Source: Desulfobulbaceae bacterium UBA5611 (GTDB lineage Bacteria > Desulfobacterota > Desulfobulbia > Desulfobulbales > Desulfocapsaceae). From it: a stretch of DNA of 39,006 nucleotides. The notes below the pieces were generated by a model. The model searched no databases and was not told where the DNA came from. It saw only the letters and a program-made list of their open reading frames with translations. Positions 10,001-17,310 of the stretch are shown piece by piece. Both the position numbers and the translations under genes were made by a program. How positions within the stretch are numbered: position 1 is the first letter of the stretch; every line of letters starts with the position of its first letter. The DNA lies in the NCBI GenBank assembly GCA_002424635.1, contig DIKT01000009.1, positions 1 through 39,006 on the forward strand, read 5' to 3'.

Positions 10001-10289
10001 AGCTGAACCAAAAGCCAAACCACGGATTATCATGCGTACTCTGCAACATGGGGATAAATTGCGGGTGGAAATCGAAGATAATGGCCCCGGTATGGACGAG
10101 ACGGTCAGGCGCCATATCTTCGATCCCTTTTATACTACCAAAGATATCGGGGTCGGCACCGGGCTTGGCCTTTCCGTGGCTTACACCATCATTGTTACCA
10201 AGCATGGAGGACAGTTGTCTGTCAAGTCCAGGCCTGGCCAGGGAGCAACCTTTACCATTGACCTGCCTATCAGCCGGGACAGGAGTTAA
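7044..10289 (+). CDS. Membrane histidine kinase, periplasmic sensor-PAS-GAF-PAS-HisKA-HATPase
   Basis: The 1081-residue protein has membrane segments near 19-41 and 354-378 enclosing a ~310-residue periplasmic sensor (Cache-like by size and position). The cytoplasmic part has a PAS (~393-505), a GAF (~517-677), a PAS (~686-812) and a HisKA domain with the phospho-His in GIAHEINTPL (His835). The ATPase domain follows, with NLVKNAAQA, DNGPGMDE, FYTTK and GTGLGLS boxes. The GAF contains a cysteine group (CILEC, then CGDCP, then MCAP) that could bind a metal or sense redox. There is no receiver domain. It overlaps the REC-HD-GYP gene by 4 bp, so it probably controls cyclic-di-GMP breakdown. Confidence 0.92.
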   Translation: MINRLSAPTGLQEKTWPKTLVLFLAFVCSLATFLGGLLYFHAKESMNHNLEVILHEQQIHINLVEILFQQELNNLATNFLAFASTPGILQILTTPYDQTNRQTVNANLTNFLPKTEEYIQLQAFDNYDQELISIEKKGKQVAIKPSGKYTITAANDLLERRHLQGPDQATISPLNVARNTKGEIKRPFRPIFQIGAPIFNRQQQKTGSIILTYKGQPLIDLFHQTMVQPPDHDAYHPQSHPQILNENGYWLLTADKKNEWGFIRDSQRRFDHRFPEIWQLMRKQGHGQIKTADGLFTFVTIALASGKTSNGADDKGPASSINTNSSQPQPPVLILLNQISTDELSRLNNPVRKGHFFLFLVIMLLALPLLLWLSQLLITRRVDKKELQVQEQRFRLLYDKAPLPYMSLDHDGHVITVNQTWLTVMGYNSQAVIGRWFGDFVAAPSLAHFLVSFALFAEKGEMESCEVELVRQNGSTLLASFHGELLTNDQDTFFQTHCMFTDITELRVEKQRTAHLHILLQTLIEIHRLIDQNRDKHELMQKCCEIMITNRGYSSAWIILLDKSEKIEITAESGLLHNLNQLELQINQGNPPPCILECRNYQGPVVIDTPLQFCGDCPTANKYPRKGVMCAPLPYGSTVYGYIHVSLPLDFIQDQEEKNIFSEISRDIGYALFNLEQQAIKNKMENSLRVSEERLRCITDFAHDAILMMDNKGAISFWNPAGERIFGYSAKEALGMNLHELLVPSRYHADQQAAFAAFLRSGQGKVIGQTIEVSALHKNGHEIPVTLSLSAVFQDGQWQAVGILRDTTERKMMEEQLLQAEKMTTIAGLTAGIAHEINTPLSAILQSIQVIQQSLSPELARNQELAGSYGLDLHKIQDFFAKNDINFFMDGIRDSAIKSGKIISTLLQFSRPQQGEAAWEHPALLLDKAVELAKNDYELRKKYNIINIEIIKEYTPDLPPILCVAMEIEQVVINLVKNAAQAMGDQAEPKAKPRIIMRTLQHGDKLRVEIEDNGPGMDETVRRHIFDPFYTTKDIGVGTGLGLSVAYTIIVTKHGGQLSVKSRPGQGATFTIDLPISRDRS

Positions 10290-10396
10290 AAAACAGGAAA
10301 GGACAATTGCTATAAATTTTAATAATTTGTTGTTCTTTCTACTAATTCGTTGCTTTTAAAATAAGTCCCAAACCAGGAGCCTTAGAGCTATTTAAT

Positions 10397-12379
10397 ATGA
10401 CTGCCCGCAAAAACCTCATTCGCTATCTCCTTTTTCTGGCGGGCATCCAGATCATTACCCTATCAGCGCTCTACTTATTCAAAAAGCAGGAGAATGATGC
10501 TTTGATCATTGGCCAACAGGCGGAAATCAAGGGTCAGTATACGCTGATCACCAATGCCTACAGGCAGCGCATGAAGATGCTCTCTGAACGGCTCAGCACT
10601 CCGGCTGTGCTCAGCCTCATGGAGCTGGCCGCTGTGGCCGGTAATGAAGAACGACATCAATTACGTCAGCAGCTCTACCATAATTTATCTCCCATGTACC
10701 AGCATGTGAAAAATTATTTCCGTGAGATCCATTTTTACTTTGCTGACGGCACCAGTTTCCTGCGCATGCACCAGCCCCAGTCATTTGGCGACCAATTGGC
10801 CGACTCCCGCCCTGCAGTCATGCTGGTCAATAGCACCCACCAAACGATGGCCGGCTATGAAATGGGACGGCAGCAGCAGGCCTACCGTTTTATGTTCGCC
10901 TTAGCCACCGATCATCAACTTGGCTCAGTTGAGATCGGTGTGCCATTTGCCACCCTGCTCAATGATCTAACGGACAACTTTCCCGGCACATATCATTTTA
11001 TCACGGACAGACAGATGGCAACAGCCCAACTGGCCCCAGCCGATCTGCGGGATAATTTTGTCATTACCTCTTTTTCTGCAAACTTCCTCTCGGAGAGAAG
11101 TAACCCTCAAGATAACAAGCAAGAAAGCTATAGACTGGTACCGAAGAAAGAACATATCAGTGCAGAGCAGTTGACGCAGATCAACCAACAGCTGCAGCCA
11201 AAACTCGCCCGACTCCTGCCGGCTTATGAACCGGTGTCCTTACCTTTTTACCTGGATGGCCAGGCCTTTCTTGTTCATCTGCTGCCGATCCAGGATATCA
11301 CCGCCAGGAATGCCGGCTATCTCATGGTCTATGAGCAGAGTCCCTGTCTTATTGCCATGCAAGGGCGCTATATTACCGGTTATGTGCTGGTCTCTGTTTT
11401 CTCCATCATCCTGATCATCCTGCACTCCCAATACACGACCAGCCTGCTGCAGCGCCTGCAGCTGCAACAGCAACTGCAGGACGAGCTGAATGAATCCCAT
11501 GGCGAACTGGATCAGATCTTCAATACGGCAGCAGACGGCATGTGGCTGGTTAATTTCAATAAAGAGATCATCCGCGCCAATACCACCATGGCCGGCCTTC
11601 TCAATCTTCCGGTCGAGCAGATAATCGGTAAAAAGTGCCATGAGATCTTTTTCGGCAACTTATGCCATACCGAGGATTGCCCGCTGCACCTGATCAGCCA
11701 AGGGAGTCAGCATATTGAATTCGAGGCCGACAAGTGCCGAACTGACGGGACAACCTTGACATGCCTGGTGAACGCCAAGCCTTTTTATAATGGTACCGGT
11801 AACTTAATCGGGATGATTGAGGACTTCTGCAATATTACCGCCAGAAAAAAAATGGAACAACAACTCCAGAGCCTGTCCGTAACCGATGAGCTCACCGGAC
11901 TATGTAACCGTCGCGGTTTTATGGCCCTGGCCCGCCAGCAGCTCAGTTATGTAAAACGGGCCGGCGGCACGGCCTTTCTAGTCTTTGCCGACCTCGACAA
12001 CATGAAATGGATCAACGATACGCTGGGCCATGAGATAGGAGATAAGGCCCTGATCCTAACCGCCAGACTCCTGCAGACCACGGTCAGGGGCACCGATATC
12101 ATCGGCCGCATGGGCGGAGATGAATTTGTCGTCCTGTTCACCTCCGCCTCCAAACATGATTCAGAAACCATCCTGCTGGCCAGACTGGAACAGGAACTGG
12201 CCGAGATCAACAAAGAATTGCCCGGACAGCTCCAGATCGCCATCAGTTTTGGAGTTGCTCATAATGCCGGGGATTACTCCCTGGAAGAACTGCTTATCAC
12301 CGCCGACGCCAAGATGTACAGCGAAAAAAAGAGAAGAAAAACTGAGGCCGCTTATAAGACCCAGGAAATATTTGTTTAA
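10397..12379 (+). CDS. Membrane diguanylate cyclase with Cache-like sensor and Cys-PAS
   Basis: The 660-residue protein has a membrane segment at ~8-24, a ~300-residue periplasmic domain with DGTSFLRMHQP and FGDQLADSR, which resembles double-Cache (dCache_3-like) sensors, and a second membrane segment at ~327-346. A PAS domain (~369-485) carries KKCHEIFFGNLCHTEDC, the same cysteine layout as the chemotaxis receptor. The GGDEF domain (~494-651) is intact at residues 573-577 (RMGGDEF) with an RGTD inhibitory site. It should synthesise cyclic-di-GMP. It sits 107 bp after the large kinase; an AGGAG precedes the ATG at long spacing, so initiation may be weak. Confidence 0.9.
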   Translation: MTARKNLIRYLLFLAGIQIITLSALYLFKKQENDALIIGQQAEIKGQYTLITNAYRQRMKMLSERLSTPAVLSLMELAAVAGNEERHQLRQQLYHNLSPMYQHVKNYFREIHFYFADGTSFLRMHQPQSFGDQLADSRPAVMLVNSTHQTMAGYEMGRQQQAYRFMFALATDHQLGSVEIGVPFATLLNDLTDNFPGTYHFITDRQMATAQLAPADLRDNFVITSFSANFLSERSNPQDNKQESYRLVPKKEHISAEQLTQINQQLQPKLARLLPAYEPVSLPFYLDGQAFLVHLLPIQDITARNAGYLMVYEQSPCLIAMQGRYITGYVLVSVFSIILIILHSQYTTSLLQRLQLQQQLQDELNESHGELDQIFNTAADGMWLVNFNKEIIRANTTMAGLLNLPVEQIIGKKCHEIFFGNLCHTEDCPLHLISQGSQHIEFEADKCRTDGTTLTCLVNAKPFYNGTGNLIGMIEDFCNITARKKMEQQLQSLSVTDELTGLCNRRGFMALARQQLSYVKRAGGTAFLVFADLDNMKWINDTLGHEIGDKALILTARLLQTTVRGTDIIGRMGGDEFVVLFTSASKHDSETILLARLEQELAEINKELPGQLQIAISFGVAHNAGDYSLEELLITADAKMYSEKKRRKTEAAYKTQEIFV

Positions 12380-12404
12380 GAAAGTATAGCCAAGGGGACA
12401 TCGC

Positions 12405-15113
12405 ATGTCACAAGAACAATACTCCAGCTTAAACCATCTCACTGATTGTGTCCTGATTATCGACCAAGACTATAAAATAGTCTTTGCCAATCAGCCTTTC
12501 CTGGATTTGTATGCCAGCCCCGGCGCGACGGTCATAGGCGATAAATGCCATGACGTCCTGCATCGTTTCCCCTTTCCCTGCGCCGGTAAATGTGTTCCCG
12601 AGCAATCTTGTGTCCACCGGCAGGTCTTTACCACAGGCCTGGCCGCCAATGCCAATCACTGCCATACCACAGCCGCGGGGGCCAAGATATTTTCCCAGAT
12701 CACCGCTTCTCCCGTACGGGATAAAGACGGCAAGATAAGCAGGATAATAAGTGTCATCAAGGATATCAGCAAGGAGAAAGAGCTGCAGGATACCCTCAAT
12801 ACCACCCTGATCGAACATGAGGCCATACTGCAGAATGTCCCGTATTATCTCTCCTATGTCGACCGGGAGATGCGGGTCATAAAGTTAAATACTTTCATGG
12901 AACAGCTCATCGGCCGCAACAGCGCAGAGGTAAAAGGATGCCACTGTTATGAGATCTGGGGCCAGCATGCTGATAATGCTGACAAACAAGGTAGAGAGAA
13001 GATCTGCGATCACTGCAAGATCCAATATACCCTGGCAGACGGCCGGCCGTATCGCTACGAAAGACAGGTCAAGGATCGCTATATAGAGGTCTCAGCCAGC
13101 CCGGTCAAGGACAAGAAAGGGCGGATTATCGGGGCGCTTGAGTGCGGGATTGATATCACAGAGCGGAAAAGAGCAGAGCTGGCCCTGCAGAAAAGCGAAC
13201 TCCGCTATGCCGCTCTTTTTCATAAAAATCCCAATATTATGGTGCTGACTGATCTGGACACGGCCACCTTCATTGACGCCAACCCGGCAGCCTGCCACTT
13301 CTATGGCTATGCGAAAGAAGAATGGCCGGGGATGAAGATCGCGGTTATCAACGTGCTGAGCCGGGGCAGGATCCGCTCAAAAATGAGAGAAGTGGAGATC
13401 AAAGGCAAAGAAACCTTCTATTATCAGCACCGGTTGAAGAGCGGGGAGATGCGTGACGTCGAGATCCATAGCGGGGCTCTCATCATTGATGACCGGTCGG
13501 TTCTCTGCTCGACTATCATCGACATCACCGAGCGCCTGCTCGCGGAAAAAGCGGTGGCCAGGAGCAGGGATGAATGGGAAAATACATTTGATGCCCTTAC
13601 CGATATTGTCACCATCCAGAACAAGGATATGCTTATTATCAGGGCCAATAAGGCCGCCCACCAGTTTTTTCAGGTGCCTATGGGGGGGCTGAACGGCAGA
13701 CACTGCTATGAGCTTTTTCGTAATGCCTCAATTCCCTGCCCGGATTGTCCACTGGTTAAGACCATCGCCGGTCAAGGCAACCAATCCTGTATTATCAATC
13801 ATGAACATTTAGGTAAATTCTTTCAGGTCTCCTCATCAGTCATGCCTGACAAAAATGGGGGGATCAACAACATAGTCCACATCGCCAGAGACATCACCGC
13901 CCAGAAGAAGATGGAAGAAAATCTGCTGCAGGCCCAGAAGCTGGAGGCTATCGGCACCATGGCCGGCGGTATAGCCCATGATTTCAACAATATTCTCTCA
14001 GCCATCCTCGGTTATTCGGAACTGGCGCAAATACATCTCTCCGCCGGCACTTCGGCCCAAGAGGATATTGAGCAGATCATCGTCGCCGGACAAAGGGCCA
14101 CCAATGTAGTGAAACAGATTCTTGACTTCAGCCGTAAGACAGAACAGCAATTGCAGCCGCTGCAGCCGCATTTGATTATAGATGAGGTTTTGCGACTGCT
14201 GGGATCAGCCTTACCCAGCACTGTGACAATCAAGAAAGATCTTGATCCTGACTGCGGCCTGATCATGGCTGATTCGACCAAGATTCATCAAGTGGTCATG
14301 AATTTGTGCACCAATGGTTTCCATGCCCTGCAGAATGAAAAAGGAACATTAACGGTCTCACTCACTCATCAGGAAAGGACCGGGCCAAACCCGGACCAGG
14401 AGAACAGGCCGCCGGTTCGTTATATTGTTCTATCGGTCAGCGATACAGGGCAGGGCATGGCCGCAGCAACAGCGGCGCGAATTTTCGAACCCTACTTTAC
14501 CACCAAGGAACGGGGCAGCGGCACCGGCCTCGGTCTGGCCGTTGTCCATGGTATCATCAAGGGATATAATGGCTTTATCGAAGTAGAAAGCGCGCCCGGC
14601 CACGGTTGTACCTTCCGTGTCTTTATTCCGACCCTGACCGAAGACAGTCAAGCCACCGATATACCGAAACAAATAAAACAACAGAAAAAACTGCCCTTTG
14701 GTAATGAGCGTATTCTCGTTATTGACGACGAACCCTTGCTGGTACGGATAAATCAGAGGCTGCTGGAAAATTATGGCTATACTGTCACCGGCTTTACAGA
14801 CAGCCGTCAAGCCCTGGCAACGGTGGCAGCCGATCCCGGGCAGTTCGACTTGATAATTACCGATCAGACCATGCCGGGTATATCCGGCTCGGAACTGATC
14901 CAGGCAGTACTGCAGGTCGCTCCGACCATGCCGATCATTATCTGCACCGGCCATAGCTCAATTATATCGGCCGAAGAAGCTCTGGCCATGGGAGTCAGAA
15001 GATATCTCAACAAGCCCTTAGAAAAAGATATTCTGGCCAGAACAGTCCGGCTGGTCCTGGATGAACAAACTGACCCCGGCAGGCTGAAGCGTTTAGGAGC
15101 CGTTACGAAATAA
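12405..15113 (+). CDS. Hybrid histidine kinase: four PAS, HisKA, HATPase, C-terminal receiver
   Basis: The 902-residue protein has no evident membrane segment. PAS1 (~1-125), PAS2 (~130-255) and PAS4 (~385-502) all carry cysteine groups (GDKCHDV with CAGKC; GCHCYEIW with CDHC; RHCYELF with CPDCP); PAS3 (~262-378) does not. The phospho-His is H525 in GIAHDFNNILSA. ATPase boxes NLCTNGF, DTGQGM and GTGLGLAV follow. The receiver domain (~770-890) has IDDEP, Asp820 in ITDQTMPG and a KPLEK lysine. AAGGGGAC precedes the ATG by a good distance. The last residues (RLGAVTK) are encoded by the left arm of the hairpin repeat that follows, so the present C-terminus was probably set by insertion of that repeat. 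Confidence 0.92.
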   Translation: MSQEQYSSLNHLTDCVLIIDQDYKIVFANQPFLDLYASPGATVIGDKCHDVLHRFPFPCAGKCVPEQSCVHRQVFTTGLAANANHCHTTAAGAKIFSQITASPVRDKDGKISRIISVIKDISKEKELQDTLNTTLIEHEAILQNVPYYLSYVDREMRVIKLNTFMEQLIGRNSAEVKGCHCYEIWGQHADNADKQGREKICDHCKIQYTLADGRPYRYERQVKDRYIEVSASPVKDKKGRIIGALECGIDITERKRAELALQKSELRYAALFHKNPNIMVLTDLDTATFIDANPAACHFYGYAKEEWPGMKIAVINVLSRGRIRSKMREVEIKGKETFYYQHRLKSGEMRDVEIHSGALIIDDRSVLCSTIIDITERLLAEKAVARSRDEWENTFDALTDIVTIQNKDMLIIRANKAAHQFFQVPMGGLNGRHCYELFRNASIPCPDCPLVKTIAGQGNQSCIINHEHLGKFFQVSSSVMPDKNGGINNIVHIARDITAQKKMEENLLQAQKLEAIGTMAGGIAHDFNNILSAILGYSELAQIHLSAGTSAQEDIEQIIVAGQRATNVVKQILDFSRKTEQQLQPLQPHLIIDEVLRLLGSALPSTVTIKKDLDPDCGLIMADSTKIHQVVMNLCTNGFHALQNEKGTLTVSLTHQERTGPNPDQENRPPVRYIVLSVSDTGQGMAAATAARIFEPYFTTKERGSGTGLGLAVVHGIIKGYNGFIEVESAPGHGCTFRVFIPTLTEDSQATDIPKQIKQQKKLPFGNERILVIDDEPLLVRINQRLLENYGYTVTGFTDSRQALATVAADPGQFDLIITDQTMPGISGSELIQAVLQVAPTMPIIICTGHSSIISAEEALAMGVRRYLNKPLEKDILARTVRLVLDEQTDPGRLKRLGAVTK

Positions 15114-15229
15114 CATGGCCATTATATCTATTTCGTTACGGCTCCTTATGCCGCTCCGGCGGTTTAGGAGCCGTTACGAAATAACATGGCCATTATCTAT
15201 TTCGTTACGGCTCCTTATGCCGCTCCGGG
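15091..15229. repeat. Two tandem copies of a ~70-bp palindromic repeat
   Basis: Copy 1 has arms 15096-15112 and 15129-15145 and copy 2 has arms 15167-15183 and 15198-15214, the arms being GGAGCCGTTACGAAATA and TATTTCGTTACGGCTCC (16 of 17 pair). The offset is 71 bp. The copies differ by a 2-bp deletion in the loop and little else. Each is followed by TTATGCCGCTCCGG. The first copy includes the hybrid-kinase stop codon. It may serve as a transcription terminator between the kinase and the opposing protease gene, or be a REP-like mobile palindrome. Confidence 0.85.
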
Positions 15230-15262
15230 CACTTAGATGACCATATTATTTTTTACAGCGGC

Positions 15263-16141
15263 TTAACGTAACAGCAGCATGAGCCAGGGCAGGGCCCGGG
15301 AAGCTGTCTCAGTAAACTGCGCCGCCGGTACATTTTGTCTGATAAAATCAACAAAGGCCGAGCTGCGGGTATAAACGCCATAAATACCCTCGGATTGCCG
15401 GCAATCAGCACCATAAGAAACAATCCCCACATGGGTCCACTGGCCATCGATCATCAGCATCATCGGATCACCGCTATCACCGGTGCAGGCATCTTTGGCT
15501 ATTGGATAGCCGGCGCACAGCTGAGAACTCAACAACGTCTCACCAAAAGTGTCATTACAATTGGCATCAGCCACCACCGGCAGATCCACCTGCTGTAAAA
15601 TCGACGGATAGTACCAGGTGGTGGGGGTGTCAGCGAGTCCCCAGCCGGTAAGGGTCGTCATCCGGCTTATCAGGCTGACCTCAATCCCCTGCCGGGAAGC
15701 ACCGGAAAATAAAATCACCGGCTGCTGGCCTGACGGGACACTGAGTTCCAGCAGGGCCAGGTCATTGGCTTTAAAGTTGACATAATTCGGATGCCTGACA
15801 ATATTCTTGACCTGGATTCTTGGCCCGCTGAAAGTCTCCAGATCATGGGCGCCGACCGCTACCTGAATATCAGCGGCGACCAGGCCATCAACACAATGGC
15901 CAGCCGTCAGCACCCAGTTGGCGGCAATCAGTGCGCCGCCGCAAAACTGGGCCATAAAGAGATCAGATTCATCAGCATATACAATGGCCGTCATCCAGGG
16001 CCAGGCCCCAGGCGTCGCATCAAAACCGCCTATGATCTGCGGAGCGGCGGGATAGAGACCCGGCGACTCCACCAGTTGGTCAACAGCCCACACATTAGGG
16101 GCCGCAAAAAACATCCACAGGATCAATATCAACTTTTTCAT
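15263..16141 (-). CDS. Secreted trypsin-like (S1) serine protease
   Basis: A 292-residue precursor with a signal peptide (KKLILILWMFFAAPNVWA). The mature enzyme would start at IIGGFDATPGAWPW after an activation-type site. The catalytic triad is visible: His in LTAGHC, Asp in NDLALLELS, Ser in CTGDSGDP. The usual GDSGGP is GDSGDP here, so one oxyanion-side glycine is replaced. Paired cysteines support disulfides in an exported protein. The C-terminus ends in a short hydrophobic stretch (ALPWLMLLLR), possibly a remnant of a sorting tail. AAGGAG precedes the ATG on the minus strand. It is separated from mntP by 130 bp and likely has its own promoter in the AT-rich stretch at 16165-16200. Confidence 0.92.
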   Translation of the reverse strand: MKKLILILWMFFAAPNVWAVDQLVESPGLYPAAPQIIGGFDATPGAWPWMTAIVYADESDLFMAQFCGGALIAANWVLTAGHCVDGLVAADIQVAVGAHDLETFSGPRIQVKNIVRHPNYVNFKANDLALLELSVPSGQQPVILFSGASRQGIEVSLISRMTTLTGWGLADTPTTWYYPSILQQVDLPVVADANCNDTFGETLLSSQLCAGYPIAKDACTGDSGDPMMLMIDGQWTHVGIVSYGADCRQSEGIYGVYTRSSAFVDFIRQNVPAAQFTETASRALPWLMLLLR

Positions 16142-16231
16142 CCGGCTGTCTCCTTGTTAAGTTTTCTTATTTTTTAATTAAATAATTTTAAATAATAAAG
16201 CAATCAGGGGACACGGTCCACGCAACTGCTG

Positions 16232-16283
16232 AAATAAGGATGCCTTGCTTGTGAATGCCAATCCTTATTTTTCAAGACACCCA
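16232..16283 (-). repeat. Hairpin joined to a degraded MITE end, at the mntP stop codon
   Basis: On the minus strand the end of mntP reads GGTGTCTTGAAAAATAAGG, which matches the left end of the ~142-bp repeat found elsewhere (GGTGTCTTGAAAAATGAGG). It runs into a perfect 10-bp stem, AAATAAGGAT (16232-16241) with ATCCTTATTT (16261-16270). This may be a much-deleted element copy that now provides the mntP stop codon and a terminator-like hairpin. There is no T-run after the stem. Confidence 0.5.
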
Positions 16284-16841
16284 TAAGGTATGTTCAAGCA
16301 GAATCTTCAGGCCGATGACGCATAGGGTGAGGCCACCAAAGACCTCCACCCTTTTGCCCCAGCTACTGTTGATCCGCCGACCAAGCAACATGCCGCTTAC
16401 CGTCAGCAGACCCGCCACCAGCCCGATCACCGCCGACGGTACCCAGACACTGACATTGAGCATAGCCAGAGTGAGACCAACCGCCAGGGCATCGATACTG
16501 GTAGCCACTGACAGCATGACCAGAGACCAGCCGCGGGTCGGATCCCGGTCCTTTTTCTCGTCATCATTATCGGTAAAGGCCTCATGGATCATCTTGCCAC
16601 CGACAAAAACGAGCAGGGCAAAGGCAAGCCAATGATCATAATCAGCAATCCATTTCTGAATGGTTATACCAGCGAGCCAGCCCAGAACCGGCATTAAGGC
16701 CTGAAAAAGGCCAAAATGAAAGCCCAGCCGAAACAGGTGCCGACCGGTCATCAAGGGTAAGGCCAGTCCGGTAGCCAAAGCCACCGCAAAGGCATCCATG
16801 GCCAAGGCCAGGGCAATGCCGAACAAAGTAAGGGTATCCAT
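16272..16841 (-). CDS. mntP: MntP-family manganese efflux pump
   Basis: The 189-residue protein has about six membrane helices and the family signatures ALAMDAFAVALATGL near the N-terminus and SVATSIDALAVGLTLAM around residue 115, which contain the paired Asp residues expected to bind Mn(II). MntP exports manganese from the cytoplasm. The last codons (WVS, stop) lie in a sequence that resembles an end of the dispersed repeat. No yybP-ykoY (Mn) riboswitch core was recognised upstream; a Fur-like box is present about 170 bp upstream. Confidence 0.9.
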   Translation of the reverse strand: MDTLTLFGIALALAMDAFAVALATGLALPLMTGRHLFRLGFHFGLFQALMPVLGWLAGITIQKWIADYDHWLAFALLVFVGGKMIHEAFTDNDDEKKDRDPTRGWSLVMLSVATSIDALAVGLTLAMLNVSVWVPSAVIGLVAGLLTVSGMLLGRRINSSWGKRVEVFGGLTLCVIGLKILLEHTLWVS

Positions 16842-17310
16842 TAACTGCTTTCATCCACCGCAGACAACGTACCACGAAGGCTGCTTCTATTATTGTCACT
16901 AATGGTTGCCCTGTCGATCAACATATTTTTCCACCAAACGAGAACTTCCTTTATGAGGAATGCAGCAAAAATGTGATCAGATACAAGAACGATTGTCGCC
17001 AAACAAAAAATATAAATAATTCTCATTCATGGTAAGGTAGAATGATCAATTTACACTGGAAGTTACCATCCTGCATCTACAAGCAGCAACCCAGCCTTCT
17101 TCGTCCCTGATCAAGGTTCCAAAAATATATCCAGACAGTATCAGCCCAAGGCCTTGATCTATCAAGGTCTGTCGTCGCCAGCCAGACGGCTATAATCGGC
17201 TAAAAAATTGCTGGCTTTCATAGCAGGAAAAGAAATATTATTTACTTATACCTTATACCTTAGCTGGTCTCGTTAAAGCTCAGCTTAAATCAACTGCAGG
17301 CAAAAAACGG
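16842..17310. other. Divergent intergenic region between mntP and the PLD-family gene
   Basis: This 469-bp AT-rich stretch separates two divergent genes. It contains the Fur-like box and a perfect 7-2-7 inverted repeat, CCTTGATCTATCAAGG (17152-17167), with another ATCAAGG-like copy near 17109-17116, which could be an operator. A 61-codon minus-strand frame (16841-17026) overlaps the Fur-like box and is not convincing. No RNA gene was recognised. Confidence 0.5.
17014..17030 (-). promoter_or_regulatory. Possible Fur/MntR-type box upstream of mntP
   Basis: On the minus strand the bases read ATGAATGAGAATTATTT, which partly matches the Fur consensus (tandem GATAAT units). It is positioned where an iron- or manganese-responsive repressor could act on mntP. 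The match is incomplete and the distance to the start (~175 bp) is long. Confidence 0.3.

Noticed and set aside
15091..15229. Possible CRISPR array
   Set aside because: Only two copies, internal palindromes with no unique spacers, and no cas genes.
16841..17026. 61-codon minus-strand frame upstream of mntP, hydrophobic start
   Set aside because: Its start overlaps a Fur-like box, there is no ribosome-binding site, and the second half does not look like protein.
16842..17040. yybP-ykoY manganese riboswitch before mntP
   Set aside because: The conserved core of that riboswitch could not be found on the minus strand leader.
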